From Cyclobacteriaceae bacterium (GTDB lineage: Bacteria; Bacteroidota; Bacteroidia; Cytophagales; Cyclobacteriaceae), in NCBI GenBank assembly GCA_016787565.1, contig JAEUUG010000015.1, positions 186,001 through 250,000 of the forward strand: a stretch of DNA of 64,000 nucleotides. The letters are read 5' to 3'. Position 1 is the first letter of the stretch. Each line of letters starts with the position of its first letter. Of this stretch, positions 6,483 to 16,234 are shown piece after piece. Both the position numbers and the translations under genes were made by a program. The notes below the pieces were generated by a model. It was not told the origin of the DNA. It worked only from the letters and a program-made list of their open reading frames with translations, and did not search any database.

Positions 6483-8711
6483 ATGCGAATTTTTATTGCT
6501 GTTTTATTAAGCTGGGCGATTATCTGTGGCGCATCCGCTCAAACATCAACACCCCAAATTGGTCTCACGTTAAGTGGAGGCGGTGCAAAAGGACTCGTCC
6601 ACATCGGTATTCTCGAAGCCATTGATAGCGCAGGCCTCAACATTGATTACATCACCGGAACCAGTATGGGCAGCATTATGGGCGCATTATATGCTGCTGG
6701 GTATTCCGGAAAGGAAATGGAAAAAATTGCGCGATCGCTCGACTGGGGTAATCTCTTCTCGGGTAAGCCACTACTTCAAAATGTCAACATAGATGAGAAG
6801 TACGAATTTGATCAATATGCTGTTGAGGTTCCATTTGAAAAGGGAAAACTAAAAATAGGAACGGGTCTGATTGAAGGTCAGGAAATCTGGCTTAAGTTTC
6901 AGGAATTATTTCTGCCCATTTACAATATCAAAGATTTTTCCAAATTCAGCATCCCTTTTAAATGTATTGCAACGGATGTCAGCACCGGAAAAGCAGTAGT
7001 GCTGGATAACGGAGAAATTGTAACCGCCATCCGTGCAAGCATGGCAATTCCTTCTGTTTTTACCGCCATTGATTACGAGGGAACAAAACTGGTGGATGGT
7101 GGTGTGGTGAGAAATTTTCCCGTGAAAGATGCTGTAGCCATGGGCGCAGATTTTACCATTGGTGTGAACTTATCGCAAGGGTTGCTGAAGGCTGACAAAC
7201 TCAACAGTGCCATTGACATCTTGTATCAAATCGGTTTTTACAAAGATGCCGATGATTTTGACCATGAACGCAAACTATGCAATATTCTGATCGAACCACC
7301 CCTGGAAGATTATTCTGCAGCCAGTTTTGGAAGTTCAGATGAACTGATCAATCTCGGAAAAGCCTGGGGTAAAAAGTTTTACCCGCAGTTCAAAAAATTG
7401 GCGGATTCCCTTCGCAAGCTTGATCCTGGTTATCAGTTCAAAAAAAACAGACTGCCGGATCACCAGAAAATTATCATCGATGGAATCACGATCAACGGAT
7501 TGCACAATACAACAAAGACCTTTTTTACAAATCGGCTAAATCTTGAGTCAGCTAAAGCCTATGATGGTCTGGAAATCGCCAGCGCTATTCGAAAGGTTTA
7601 CGGTTCGCGGAACTACAACCGCATTGCGTATCGCTGGGATCCCACTTCAGCGGGTCATGCCAACCTGATTTTTGATGTCATTGAAAATCCATTGACCTAC
7701 ATTAAAGTGGCGTTGCACTACCACACCTTCAGCAATGTAGCGCTGATTACTTCAGTGGCCGCTAAAAATCTCTTGTTCGACCGGTCAAAGTCTACTGTCA
7801 AATTAAATATCAGTGAAAACTTTCGTACACTGCTTCAACACAATCAACTTTTTGGAAAGCAGGATAACAACAATATTATTTTTTCATTCTACCATGAACG
7901 ATTTAAATTTCCCGTCTACAATAACCTTGAGGAAACCTACCTGTACCGCAGCAATTTCACTCAAACGGATTTACGTGTTCAGCATACCTTTAATCAACGG
8001 TCGGCACTGGGCATAGGCACGGCATACGAATCGTTTAACCTAAAACCAAAAGCATCAGGGTCTATCAGTATCGAAGCGGGTAATCGCTATTTCAACTCTT
8101 ATCTTTATTATGACCTGAACACCCTCGATCAAAAATTATTTCCGACACAGGGTTGGAAAATCCATGCGGGTGCCGGAATCATTTATAAACAAAAACCAGA
8201 TGATTTGTTTTATGAGATAGCCGGAGAAACAGGTGTTGTTGATACATTGGGATTTAAAAACTACGCACAACTGCGGGTAAAGATAGAACGGTACTCACGC
8301 CTCAATCAAAAGTTTACCCTGATCACGCACCTGAACAGTGGCATCAATTTTAACAATGATCAGGCCTATCTTAATTTTTTTAACATCGGTGGCATCACCG
8401 ATTTTTTGCGCAACCAGATTACGTTTGTTGGACTAAACGAATATCAGGCAAGGTCGAACAGCATTATTACTGCCATGCTCGGACTTCAGTACAAACCCTT
8501 CAACAGTTTGTACACCACGCTACGAGCAAATGTAGGCCTGTATGATTTTGCACATCTGAATGCCTCTGAACTAAACTCAGGAAATATTCTGAGTGGTTAT
8601 GCCTTTACCGTGGGGTATTCTTCCGGGTTTGGACCGATCGAACTATCGGCCATGTATAATGACCAGTCGGGAGATTTTACCGGCTATGTGAATATAGGAT
8701 TTCACTTCTGA
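6483..8711 (+). CDS. Patatin-like phospholipase with C-terminal BamA/TamA-type beta-barrel
   Basis: A 742-residue exported protein with a signal peptide ending ASAQ near residue 20. The patatin domain follows: oxyanion motif SGGGAKGLVHIG (31-42), nucleophile Ser61 in GTSMG, and catalytic Asp205 in VDGGVVRNFPV. A short POTRA-like linker (about 330-400) leads to a C-terminal surface-antigen beta-barrel ending in F-H-F, the expected terminal aromatic for BAM recognition. The family (for example PlpD and FplA) hydrolyses lipids and sits in the outer membrane with the patatin domain attached to the barrel. It is a single gene, divergent from the pigment operon and convergent with the DUF3299-like gene 18 bases downstream. 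Confidence 0.88.
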   Translation: MRIFIAVLLSWAIICGASAQTSTPQIGLTLSGGGAKGLVHIGILEAIDSAGLNIDYITGTSMGSIMGALYAAGYSGKEMEKIARSLDWGNLFSGKPLLQNVNIDEKYEFDQYAVEVPFEKGKLKIGTGLIEGQEIWLKFQELFLPIYNIKDFSKFSIPFKCIATDVSTGKAVVLDNGEIVTAIRASMAIPSVFTAIDYEGTKLVDGGVVRNFPVKDAVAMGADFTIGVNLSQGLLKADKLNSAIDILYQIGFYKDADDFDHERKLCNILIEPPLEDYSAASFGSSDELINLGKAWGKKFYPQFKKLADSLRKLDPGYQFKKNRLPDHQKIIIDGITINGLHNTTKTFFTNRLNLESAKAYDGLEIASAIRKVYGSRNYNRIAYRWDPTSAGHANLIFDVIENPLTYIKVALHYHTFSNVALITSVAAKNLLFDRSKSTVKLNISENFRTLLQHNQLFGKQDNNNIIFSFYHERFKFPVYNNLEETYLYRSNFTQTDLRVQHTFNQRSALGIGTAYESFNLKPKASGSISIEAGNRYFNSYLYYDLNTLDQKLFPTQGWKIHAGAGIIYKQKPDDLFYEIAGETGVVDTLGFKNYAQLRVKIERYSRLNQKFTLITHLNSGINFNNDQAYLNFFNIGGITDFLRNQITFVGLNEYQARSNSIITAMLGLQYKPFNSLYTTLRANVGLYDFAHLNASELNSGNILSGYAFTVGYSSGFGPIELSAMYNDQSGDFTGYVNIGFHF

Positions 8712-8729
8712 TCAATTCCGGATTATTTT

Positions 8730-9173
8730 CTACTTGCTCACCAATACAGCCTGGTCTAAAATAAAATTCATGTGATCAATGTCGTTCACATTTAGTCTCA
8801 GTTTTCCTTTCACCGTAATGAGATCATCGACCTGAAACTTTGGTGTTGACTTGGCAAAGTTTACTTCCGTGATGGATTCGGGACCTCCTCCACCACAAAA
8901 AAAACACTGACTCATTGGGAATTTGGAAAGAATAATATAGTTACCATCTTCCGGAGCAAAGGGAACATAAAATCCCTGTATGGTTATTTCTTTTCCTTCT
9001 AATGCTTTCAGCTCGGCTGTGAAGTTGGGATGAAAAAGATATTCGCCCAGCTTCTCGTAGTATTTGGGTTCAAACTTGGTTTTGGCAAATTCATTCCATG
9101 CGTCAAATTTTCCCTGCGCCAAAAGTGCGACACAACTCACCAACAACACTGTCAACATCAGTACTTTTTTCAT
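8730..9173 (-). CDS. Periplasmic DUF3299-like protein with a cysteine-pair motif
   Basis: A 147-residue exported protein with a signal peptide (hydrophobic MLTVLLVSCVALLAQ). The middle contains GKEITIQGFYVPFAPEDG and then PMSQCFFCGGGGPES, which resembles the DUF3299 pattern: an OB-like strand followed by a CxxC just before a glycine/proline loop. A second OB-like strand (DDLITVKGKLRL) follows. The cysteines may bind metal. It is the last gene of a three-gene minus-strand unit with a MacB-like permease (16 bases upstream) and a LolD-like ATPase, an arrangement also known beside DUF3299 genes in Vibrio zinc-regulated loci. That comparison is from memory and the function is inferred. Confidence 0.72.
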   Translation of the reverse strand: MKKVLMLTVLLVSCVALLAQGKFDAWNEFAKTKFEPKYYEKLGEYLFHPNFTAELKALEGKEITIQGFYVPFAPEDGNYIILSKFPMSQCFFCGGGGPESITEVNFAKSTPKFQVDDLITVKGKLRLNVNDIDHMNFILDQAVLVSK

Positions 9174-9189
9174 ATGTGTAGTTTACTTT

Positions 9190-10443
9190 TCAATTTCCCG
9201 CCAATACCTTCGATATATCTGTACGATAGGCCTGCAACGCAGGAATCAACGCGCAGAGCAATCCTAAAAACAAACTCCCGGCCAAAATTATCCATTCCTC
9301 CGGGTAGAATACAACACCACTGATTCCGGCTTTCTGTGCCTCCACCACCAACATGGGTAGGAGCAACAACGTTCCGTGTCCCATCAATAAACCAATGGCA
9401 GAGCCTAACACTGTAAGTAAACTACCTTCCAACAAAATTGAAATAAACAACTTACTGCGTGTAGCCCCCATCGAGCGCATGATGGCTAAATCATATCTTC
9501 TTTCCTTCAGCGAGTTATAGAGGGCAATGAAAATACTGAGTCCGGAAATAAAAATCAGGATGTAGGCGAAGGCCATCAGCACATCAACCCCAATACCTAA
9601 AATGGAAAACAACCGTGCCGTTTCGAAAGCCGGTGATGCTGCCTGCATGTTGCTCTGACCGTTTACATAACGTGGAAGCTGAATCGCACCCATTGGCGAA
9701 CGGTATTGAATCAGCATCGAAGTAATCTCTTTAGTGGAGTCTCCTGCAGCAATAGTGGGAACAAGCATAGAAAGAACAATAGATGAGTCCAGCGCGACAG
9801 CATGTTCGCGTTCGGCTTCCTCCGCGTGCACTTCGTGTACTTGCCAGATGCTTTCTACATTGGTGAGGATCAGGTTATCCACCACGTTTCCCATTCTGTT
9901 CATGATGCCCTTTACAACAAATCGCTGTTCATCGTGCGCGTGTCCATCCGATGTAAGTCCGTGCGTGCTGGTGAATGAATCTCCAATTTTTAATTTCAAC
10001 ATCTCAGCAACCTGAGCCCCCGTAACAACTTCCATATCGGCCGCCCACCAATTGCCCGTTTGCAGTGTTGCTTTATACAGATCGGCATACGCCTTCGAAG
10101 TTCCGATGATGCGGTAACTCTGATAGCTATCGCCCAAGGCCAACGGAATGGCATTTTTGATCAATCTGTTTCTGGCTATCCGTTCGGCTTCTGCCAGGTT
10201 AATATTACCCGTTGGAAAATCGATGTGAAAAATGTTACAAAGAATCAGTTGAAGCGGACTGCCCTTCGCACCAACTACCAAATCGATGCCCCTGGCATTA
10301 TCCGTAATCTTTTGCTGAAGTTGATTGTTGAACAGCAACAGAATCGTAATCACAGCAATACCCAGGCTTAACAATACAATATTCAAGGCCGTGTTGAGCG
10401 GCTTTGCTTTCAGGTAACTCCAGACTAAACGAAAGAGGTTCAT
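9190..10443 (-). CDS. FtsX/MacB-type ABC transporter permease with a His-rich periplasmic insert
   Basis: A 417-residue permease with one N-terminal membrane helix (about 17-38), a large periplasmic domain, and three C-terminal helices (about 285-315, 335-365, 380-410), the standard MacB/LolCE half. The periplasmic domain contains HGLTSDGHAHDEQRF near residue 165 and a second His/Glu-rich piece, VHEVHAEEAEREH, near residue 205, which suggest metal binding. It overlaps no neighbour but is only 3 bases from the ATPase gene upstream and 16 from the DUF3299-like gene downstream. Members move substrates from the inner-membrane outer face using the partner ATPase; the substrate here is unknown. Confidence 0.85.
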   Translation of the reverse strand: MNLFRLVWSYLKAKPLNTALNIVLLSLGIAVITILLLFNNQLQQKITDNARGIDLVVGAKGSPLQLILCNIFHIDFPTGNINLAEAERIARNRLIKNAIPLALGDSYQSYRIIGTSKAYADLYKATLQTGNWWAADMEVVTGAQVAEMLKLKIGDSFTSTHGLTSDGHAHDEQRFVVKGIMNRMGNVVDNLILTNVESIWQVHEVHAEEAEREHAVALDSSIVLSMLVPTIAAGDSTKEITSMLIQYRSPMGAIQLPRYVNGQSNMQAASPAFETARLFSILGIGVDVLMAFAYILIFISGLSIFIALYNSLKERRYDLAIMRSMGATRSKLFISILLEGSLLTVLGSAIGLLMGHGTLLLLPMLVVEAQKAGISGVVFYPEEWIILAGSLFLGLLCALIPALQAYRTDISKVLAGN

Positions 10444-10446
10444 GAT

Positions 10447-11076
10447 CTATTTCAGGTTTATCTGTTGTTCGATTTTTGATTTCAGGCGTTGGTCGTGTGT
10501 CGCCACAAGTAAGGTGGATTGATTTTCACGGGCTGCTTCCTTCAATAAGGTAATAACCCGCTCACAATTGGTATCGTCAAGTGCGGAGGTAGGCTCATCG
10601 GCAAAAATAATAGCAGGCTTATTCAACACGGCACGTGCAATGGCCACACGCTGTGCCTGCCCCTGGCTGAGTTCCTGAATGCGCACATCTCTTTTTTCCA
10701 GCAAGCCCAGATGTCTCAATACTTCTTCCACCCGGCTTTCATCTTGCTGAAGACCTGCCAGAAAAGGCGCCATCAGTAAATTTTTACGAACTGTAAGCGC
10801 ACCAATCAAATGATTGCGCTGAAAAATAAAACCGGCATGCTTCCCACGAAAGTGGTCCATCTCCGATTCGGATAATGTTGTAATGTCCGTTTGCTGAATG
10901 GTGATGTTTCCCTGTTGCGACCGTAACAAGCCACCGAGCAAATGCAGTAAGGTAGTTTTTCCACTGCCCGACTCGCCCAGCAATAAGCACTGCTCGCCCT
11001 TCGCCACACCGAAGTCGGGGAATGTAATTTTTTTGGATGCCTCATACCCGTACGCGAGGCCGCTTACCTGAATCAT
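10447..11076 (-). CDS. LolD/MacB-type ABC transporter ATP-binding protein
   Basis: A 209-residue nucleotide-binding protein. The Walker A is GESGSGKTT near residue 34, the Q-loop region GFIFQRNHLIGALTV, the ABC signature LSQGQAQRVAIARA, and the Walker B AIIFADEPTSALD, followed by the H-loop in LLVATHDQRL. It is somewhat shorter than LolD but has all catalytic motifs. It is the first gene of the unit with the permease that starts 3 bases later, and should energise it. A weak TATATTTC box about 22 bases upstream of the start could be its promoter's -7 element, but I do not see a matching -33 box. Confidence 0.9.
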   Translation of the reverse strand: MIQVSGLAYGYEASKKITFPDFGVAKGEQCLLLGESGSGKTTLLHLLGGLLRSQQGNITIQQTDITTLSESEMDHFRGKHAGFIFQRNHLIGALTVRKNLLMAPFLAGLQQDESRVEEVLRHLGLLEKRDVRIQELSQGQAQRVAIARAVLNKPAIIFADEPTSALDDTNCERVITLLKEAARENQSTLLVATHDQRLKSKIEQQINLK

Positions 11077-11164
11077 ATTCGCTAGTTAACGAAACACCGA
11101 AATATAAAAAACCAACTCGTGTGAATGGAGCAGTTTTCGTTTAGAAGGTTAGCAACGATTTATA

Positions 11165-12346
11165 TCATTCACCTGCCGGTAGATCCTCTTTCGCCCGCCT
11201 GGTACCGGCATAAAGTTCATACTCCAGTAAGCGACAGTCTAACTTGGCTGTATAATACTCAATTCTTCGGCTGGCCTTCAACCCGATTTTCTTGGCCAAC
11301 TCCAGGTTACCGGTAAAAATATACCCCGTATAGCCCTGGCATTTCTTTTTCAGAAAATCTCCGATGCGGGCATACGTGGCTTCCAACGAAGTGACTTCAC
11401 CGAGGCGTTCACCGTATTCGGGATTGAAGTAAATCACTCCGGGAGTTTCCGGAATTTCCGTAGCTTCAAAATCACAAACAGCAAAGCGGATCAAGTGCTC
11501 CACTCCGGCAATACCGGCATTGACTTTTGAAATATCGATAGCGTCTTCCGCGATATCGGATGCGATGACCGTTAGGCCAGGCACGTCAATGATTTCATCC
11601 TTTAATCGCTTCAGTTGATGGTGATAAAAAGAATCCTCATACCCTTGCACATGCATGAACGAATAATTGCTACGATGTAATCCCGGCTTACGATTTGTAG
11701 CCAGCAACACTGCTTCAATAGCAATGGTTGAAGAGCCGCACATCGGATTGACAAAAGGTGACGAGCGATCCCACTTGGTAGCCATGATGGTAGCTGCAGC
11801 CAACGCTTCGAGCATCGGAGCTTTACCCGGTATTTTTCGATAGCCATGCTTGGCCAGCGTTTCCCCGGAGGTGTCCAGAAAAATTTCTGCGCGGTCTTCC
11901 CGCCAGAATAAATGAATAACGGTACGATCCAGCTCTGGTCCGGAGTTCGGTCTGCTTCCGGCTTTATGCCGCATGCGGTCAACGATGGCGTCTTTCACTT
12001 TTACATTCACATACAAGTTGTTGTTAACGCTTTCGGTCATCACATTACTGGTGACGGAGAAATATCCATCACTGGCCAGAAGATTTTCCCATGGATAGGA
12101 TTCCAAAGCCCGGTAAACTTCATCGGGATGATTAGCCTTGAATATTTTTAATGAATAGTGAACCTGACTCGCACACCGTAAATTCAGATTAAGAAGAATG
12201 CACTCATTCAGTGTGCCCTGTAATTCAACTCCGGTTGAAAACGTTCGATCAGGTTTTAAACCCAATGCAACAACCTCTTGTTCGAGATAAGGCGCTAATC
12301 GTTTATTACAGGTGATGACGATCCGGCTTGATAAATTGAAATCCAT
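11165..12346 (-). CDS. THUMP-domain class I RNA methyltransferase (RlmL N-terminal-like)
   Basis: A 393-residue protein with an N-terminal ferredoxin-like/THUMP region (about 1-160) and a C-terminal Rossmann methyltransferase. The SAM-binding part includes NPMCGSSTIAIEAVLLATNR near residue 198, the family's DPxCGSGT-like motif. The catalytic motif IV reads NPEYGERLGE near residue 310, where most relatives have NPPYGER. By family it would methylate guanine N2 in 23S rRNA (position 2445 in E. coli). It lacks the second, RlmK-like half found in E. coli RlmL. It is transcribed on the minus strand, divergent from the NTF2-like gene. Confidence 0.83.
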   Translation of the reverse strand: MDFNLSSRIVITCNKRLAPYLEQEVVALGLKPDRTFSTGVELQGTLNECILLNLNLRCASQVHYSLKIFKANHPDEVYRALESYPWENLLASDGYFSVTSNVMTESVNNNLYVNVKVKDAIVDRMRHKAGSRPNSGPELDRTVIHLFWREDRAEIFLDTSGETLAKHGYRKIPGKAPMLEALAAATIMATKWDRSSPFVNPMCGSSTIAIEAVLLATNRKPGLHRSNYSFMHVQGYEDSFYHHQLKRLKDEIIDVPGLTVIASDIAEDAIDISKVNAGIAGVEHLIRFAVCDFEATEIPETPGVIYFNPEYGERLGEVTSLEATYARIGDFLKKKCQGYTGYIFTGNLELAKKIGLKASRRIEYYTAKLDCRLLEYELYAGTRRAKEDLPAGE

Positions 12347-12411
12347 GCTGATTGTTCAAAAAGTTCTAACTTGAAACAAGCTTACGAATTATGTCACCAA
12401 TAAATTACTCC

Positions 12412-12903
12412 ATGCGTAAAAATATACTTTTCATCCTCCTGCTAATGATCTCACCAGGCGTATTTGGTCAATCTGAATCAACTGACAAGCAGGCCGTACT
12501 GTTAACAGTGCAAAAATTTTTTGACGCCATGACTGCCCACGATTCGCTCGGTGCCAGCCAGGTTTTGCTTCAGGATGGGAACTATTGGGCTACCCGGCAG
12601 GAGGCAACGGGCACATACAGCCGCATGAACACGTTCAAAACATTTACAGAACGAATACAAAGGGATACAACCCAATTGGATGAAAGCATGTGGAACCCAA
12701 CGGTATTGATCCGCCAAACCATCGCTATGGTTTGGACACCGTACCAGATCAAGATCAGTAACAAACTTGCACACTGCGGTATTGATTCCTTTTCACTCAT
12801 CAAAACATCCGAAGGTTGGAAAATCAGTCACCTCATTTTCACCATGGAGCCCAATGGCTGCAGCGAAATGAAGAAATACAAAATAGAAGATCACCTGAGG
12901 TAA
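12412..12903 (+). CDS. Secreted NTF2-like (SnoaL/DUF4440-type) protein
   Basis: A protein of about 163 residues when started at the ATG at 12412, which gives a compact signal peptide (ILFILLLMISPGVFGQ). An earlier in-frame ATG at 12391 adds seven residues and is less likely. The mature part has the NTF2/DUF4440 pattern: a helix with QAVLLTVQKFFDAMTAHD, strands around TGTYSRMNTFKTF, then a C-terminal sheet including IDSFSLIKTSEGWKISHLIF. Such proteins form cone-shaped pockets and have varied or unknown roles. The C-terminus contains one cysteine before a basic tail. It overlaps the convergent birA gene by 13 bases. No specific function can be assigned. Confidence 0.75.
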   Translation: MRKNILFILLLMISPGVFGQSESTDKQAVLLTVQKFFDAMTAHDSLGASQVLLQDGNYWATRQEATGTYSRMNTFKTFTERIQRDTTQLDESMWNPTVLIRQTIAMVWTPYQIKISNKLAHCGIDSFSLIKTSEGWKISHLIFTMEPNGCSEMKKYKIEDHLR

Positions 12904-13652
12904 GCAATTTCTTTCAAGTCAAAAATTTGCAAGTTTCCCTCCACTTCAACTTGTAACCGTCCGGCAGTATCAATTCCCAAAATCGTTCCCTCAAAATCAT
13001 TGCCCTGCGAAGTGAACCAATGTTTTTCCAGCCGCCAATACAGACTGGATAGATAATCCATCTTTATTAACTCCATATTCGCTTGCCTGAGCTGAAGGTA
13101 TCGCGCTTCAAGGCATGAAAGAAGGTTCTCTAACTCGGTTTGAAGGTCATGCGTACACTGGTCAAGCTGACTGAGTGACGTAGCTGTTGGATGATTAAAA
13201 TGCTGCTGATTGATATTCAGTCCGATTCCAAGAACGGATGTTTGAAGTTGTATTCCCTGTAGTTGATTTTCAATCAGGATACCACATATCTTTTTTTCAT
13301 TCACCATCACATCGTTGGGCCATTTTATCCTGACTTCGGCAGGAAGCGATTTACGTGAAAGAAAATCATGTACACCAAGAGAAGTGATCATGCTCAAATA
13401 AAACTGATCGCTTACGTTCAAAAAGGAAGGCTTTACGATCAGCGAAAACGTAAGGTTCATTCCCGGCTCTGTTTCCCAGGCATTTCCGCGCTGTCCTTTG
13501 CCGGCAATTTGGTGCTGGGTGATCACAAGTGTTCCTTCCGATACCTCCCCTCGTTGGCAGAGTTTCAGAGCAAGATCATTGGTGGAGTGACATTCCGGCA
13601 TGAAAATCAGGTTCTTTCCCAGGAAAAGCGTATTGGCAGGAATTTTATACAA
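12891..13652 (-). CDS. birA: Biotin--[acetyl-CoA-carboxylase] ligase, no DNA-binding domain
   Basis: A 253-residue biotin protein ligase. The biotinyl-AMP binding motif is GKGQRGNAWETEPG near residue 52, preceded by ECHSTNDLA, and KWPNDVMVNEKKICGILIE lies near residue 112. The enzyme makes biotinyl-5'-AMP and transfers biotin to a lysine of the biotin carboxyl carrier protein. It lacks the N-terminal winged helix of E. coli BirA, so it should be an enzyme only and not a repressor. A short C-terminal SH3-like domain (about 205-253) is present. It is divergent from rsfS-ftsH, an arrangement common in Bacteroidota, and overlaps the convergent NTF2-like gene. Confidence 0.92.
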   Translation of the reverse strand: MYKIPANTLFLGKNLIFMPECHSTNDLALKLCQRGEVSEGTLVITQHQIAGKGQRGNAWETEPGMNLTFSLIVKPSFLNVSDQFYLSMITSLGVHDFLSRKSLPAEVRIKWPNDVMVNEKKICGILIENQLQGIQLQTSVLGIGLNINQQHFNHPTATSLSQLDQCTHDLQTELENLLSCLEARYLQLRQANMELIKMDYLSSLYWRLEKHWFTSQGNDFEGTILGIDTAGRLQVEVEGNLQIFDLKEIAYLR

Positions 13653-13664
13653 GGATAAATTGGT

Positions 13665-13672
13665 TAGTTTTG
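13665..13672 (+). promoter_or_regulatory. Candidate -7 promoter box for rsfS-ftsH
   Basis: TAGTTTTG fits the Bacteroidota TAnnTTTG -7 consensus exactly and lies 48 bases before the rsfS start in the 68-base birA-rsfS divergent gap. A TTTT at 13643-13646 is a weak -33 candidate with an 18-base spacer. Confidence 0.4.
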
Positions 13673-13720
13673 TAGGTTAAAGGCAGTGATCAGGATAAAT
13701 CAAAAACACAAGATAGTTTA

Positions 13721-14089
13721 ATGGCTAAAAAAAGAAAGGGTGTCAGTTCAGAAACGCTCAGTAAAGTAATTGTAAAGGGCATGCAGGAAAAGAAAGCAAC
13801 TGACATTGTCGTGATGGATTTGAGGAAAATTAAAAATGCGGTAGCCGATTTCTTTATCATCTGCTCCGGTAACTCCGATAAACAATTAGAGGCGATTGCC
13901 GATTCGATAGACGAGGAAGTTTTCAAAGATCTGAAAGAAAATCCCTGGCATACCGAGGGTAAGAACAATAAAGAGTGGATGTTACTCGACTACATTGACG
14001 TGGTAGCTCATGTTTTTAAGAAAGACCGCAGAGAATTTTATGCGCTGGAAAAACTCTGGGGCGATGCTGATATAAAGGAAATCGAATAA
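13721..14089 (+). CDS. rsfS: Ribosome silencing factor RsfS
   Basis: A 122-residue protein of the RsfS/Iojap family. After a basic N-terminus it shows KATDIVVMDLRKIKNAVADFFIICSGNSDKQLEAIAD and HTEGKNNKEWMLLDYIDVVAHVF (quoted here only as landmarks around residues 25-100), the typical D-(F/Y)-F-(V/I)-I-x-(S/T)-x-x-S and W-x-L-(L/I)-D-x-x-D-(V/I)-(V/I)-(V/A)-H blocks. It binds ribosomal protein uL14 and blocks subunit joining during nutrient limitation. It is followed 70 bases later by ftsH on the same strand, a common Bacteroidota pairing. Confidence 0.93.
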   Translation: MAKKRKGVSSETLSKVIVKGMQEKKATDIVVMDLRKIKNAVADFFIICSGNSDKQLEAIADSIDEEVFKDLKENPWHTEGKNNKEWMLLDYIDVVAHVFKKDRREFYALEKLWGDADIKEIE

Positions 14090-14159
14090 AGGGTACTGAA
14101 CCAAAACGACCACAACACGTTATTGATTTGATATTTAATACTTTGACTTGAAACTAAGA

Positions 14160-16214
14160 ATGGCTGACAAGAAAGAAAATAATAAACCTCTTTTACCGAA
14201 TAAACCGCCCCGCGGCAACTATCAACTTTGGATAATTCTGGGCACACTGGCTCTGGTTATGGGAGTTATGTGGTTAAATAATACAGGGAATCTGAAAGAG
14301 AAAGATCAGGCTCAGTTTGAGCGCATGATCAAGGACGGTGACATAAAAAAAGTAGCCCTTATCAAAGATCAGGAGTTGGTTGAAATCACCCTGACAGCCG
14401 ATGCGCTGAAGAACGCCAAATACCGCGATGACATTGCCGAATCGCCCATGGGATCGAATCAGGCTGGTCCACACTTCAAAATGAAGATCATTTCAGTTGA
14501 TAATTTTGATAAATGGTATAACGAACTCATAACAAAGGTTGACGTCAGTAAACGTCCGGAATACAAACCTGAAACGCGGGTCGACTATTTCAGCTACTTT
14601 ATTCAATGGGGATTTTTGTTCCTGCTTCTTTTTGGATTCTGGATGCTGATGCGAAGAATGACCGGTGGTGGAGGTCCTGGTGGACAAATCTTTAATATCG
14701 GAAAATCAAAAGCCGCATTGTTTGATGCCGAAAACAAAGTAAAAATAACCTTTGCCGATGTTGCCGGCTTAGATGAAGCAAAAGAAGAGATAAAAGAAAT
14801 TGTTGATTTCCTCAAAACACCGGGAAAGTTCACCAAACTGGGCGGTAAGATACCGAAAGGCGCCTTGTTGGTAGGTCCTCCTGGTACAGGTAAAACCTTG
14901 CTGGCGAAAGCCGTTGCCGGTGAAGCTGCTGTACCATTCTTTTCACTTTCGGGTTCAGATTTCGTTGAGATGTTCGTAGGCGTGGGTGCTGCCCGTGTGC
15001 GCGACTTGTTTAAACAGGCAAAGGAAAAAGCACCTTGTATTGTATTCATTGATGAAATTGATGCCATTGGCCGCTCACGCGGACGGGGTCAATTACCCGG
15101 CTCTAACGATGAACGCGAAAACACCTTAAACTCATTATTGGTTGAAATGGATGGTTTCGCCACCGATTCAGGAGTGATCATTCTGGCGGCTACAAACCGT
15201 CCGGATGTACTGGACTCCGCCTTGTTGCGTCCCGGCCGTTTCGACCGTCAAATCAGTATTGATAAACCGGATATTGTAGGCCGTGAAGCTATCTTTAAAG
15301 TTCACCTTAAACCTGTTAAGCTTGATCCTACAGTTGATGCTAAAAAGTTATCAGCACAAACACCTGGATTTGCCGGTGCGGAAATTGCCAACGTGTGTAA
15401 CGAAGCTGCGCTCATCGCGGCACGCAGAGATAAGAAAGCAGTAGATATGCAGGATTTCCAGGATGCGATTGATCGCGTCATTGGTGGTCTGGAAAAGAAA
15501 ACAAAAATCATCTCACCCGAAGAGAAAAAGATAGTGGCCTACCATGAAGCGGGGCATGCAGTAGCAGGCTGGTTTCTGGAGCATGCCGATCCGTTGGTAA
15601 AAGTGAGTATCGTGCCGCGCGGTGTAGCTGCATTGGGTTACGCACAATATCTGCCGAAAGAACAATTTCTGTATCAAACAGAACAACTGATGGATGAAAT
15701 GTGCATGGCCTTTGGTGGACGCGTTGCTGAAGATATTGTTTTTGGAAAAATATCTACCGGTGCCTTGAGTGATCTGGAGCGCATTACCAAACTGGCCTAT
15801 AGCATGGTTACTGTATATGGGATGAACAGTGAGATTGGCAACCTATCGTTCTATGACTCCAAACAATCAGAGTATACATTTAACAAACCGTACTCCGATG
15901 CTACGGCCGAAAAAATCGACAGAGAAGTAAAGGGCATTATAGACGAAGTCTACAGCCGCACAAAAAGCCTGCTCTCCAAGCACCGCCAGCACCTGGAGGT
16001 AATTGCCAAAGAATTGCTGGAAAAAGAAATTTTGTTTCAGGCAGATCTGGAGCGGCTGATCGGTAAGCGTCCTTTTGAAAAACAAACAACGTATCAGCAG
16101 TTTACCAATGGCACGGGGCAATATGAAAAGAAAGACGAACCCAAGCTTGAAGATTCGCCAAAAGCTGAAACACCGGAAACTCCCGCGCCAACAGTAGAAG
16201 TCTCGGGTAGTTAA
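14160..16214 (+). CDS. ftsH: ATP-dependent zinc metalloprotease FtsH
   Basis: The product is 684 residues from the ATG at 14160; an in-frame TTG at 14148 would add four. Two membrane helices (about 21-38 and 143-162) flank a periplasmic domain. The AAA+ module has Walker A GPPGTGKT and Walker [12 protein letters not shown], the pore-loop region [12 protein letters not shown], and the second region of homology [18 protein letters not shown]. The zinc site is HEAGH in [12 protein letters not shown], with a later Asp ligand in the SDLE segment. It degrades membrane and regulatory proteins. A Lys/Glu/Pro-rich tail of about 45 residues follows the protease domain. A strong terminator comes after the stop codon. 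Confidence 0.96.
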   Translation: MADKKENNKPLLPNKPPRGNYQLWIILGTLALVMGVMWLNNTGNLKEKDQAQFERMIKDGDIKKVALIKDQELVEITLTADALKNAKYRDDIAESPMGSNQAGPHFKMKIISVDNFDKWYNELITKVDVSKRPEYKPETRVDYFSYFIQWGFLFLLLFGFWMLMRRMTGGGGPGGQIFNIGKSKAALFDAENKVKITFADVAGLDEAKEEIKEIVDFLKTPGKFTKLGGKIPKGALLVGPPGTGKTLLAKAVAGEAAVPFFSLSGSDFVEMFVGVGAARVRDLFKQAKEKAPCIVFIDEIDAIGRSRGRGQLPGSNDERENTLNSLLVEMDGFATDSGVIILAATNRPDVLDSALLRPGRFDRQISIDKPDIVGREAIFKVHLKPVKLDPTVDAKKLSAQTPGFAGAEIANVCNEAALIAARRDKKAVDMQDFQDAIDRVIGGLEKKTKIISPEEKKIVAYHEAGHAVAGWFLEHADPLVKVSIVPRGVAALGYAQYLPKEQFLYQTEQLMDEMCMAFGGRVAEDIVFGKISTGALSDLERITKLAYSMVTVYGMNSEIGNLSFYDSKQSEYTFNKPYSDATAEKIDREVKGIIDEVYSRTKSLLSKHRQHLEVIAKELLEKEILFQADLERLIGKRPFEKQTTYQQFTNGTGQYEKKDEPKLEDSPKAETPETPAPTVEVSGS

Positions 16215-16234
16215 TGCAAAAAAATAATAACATC

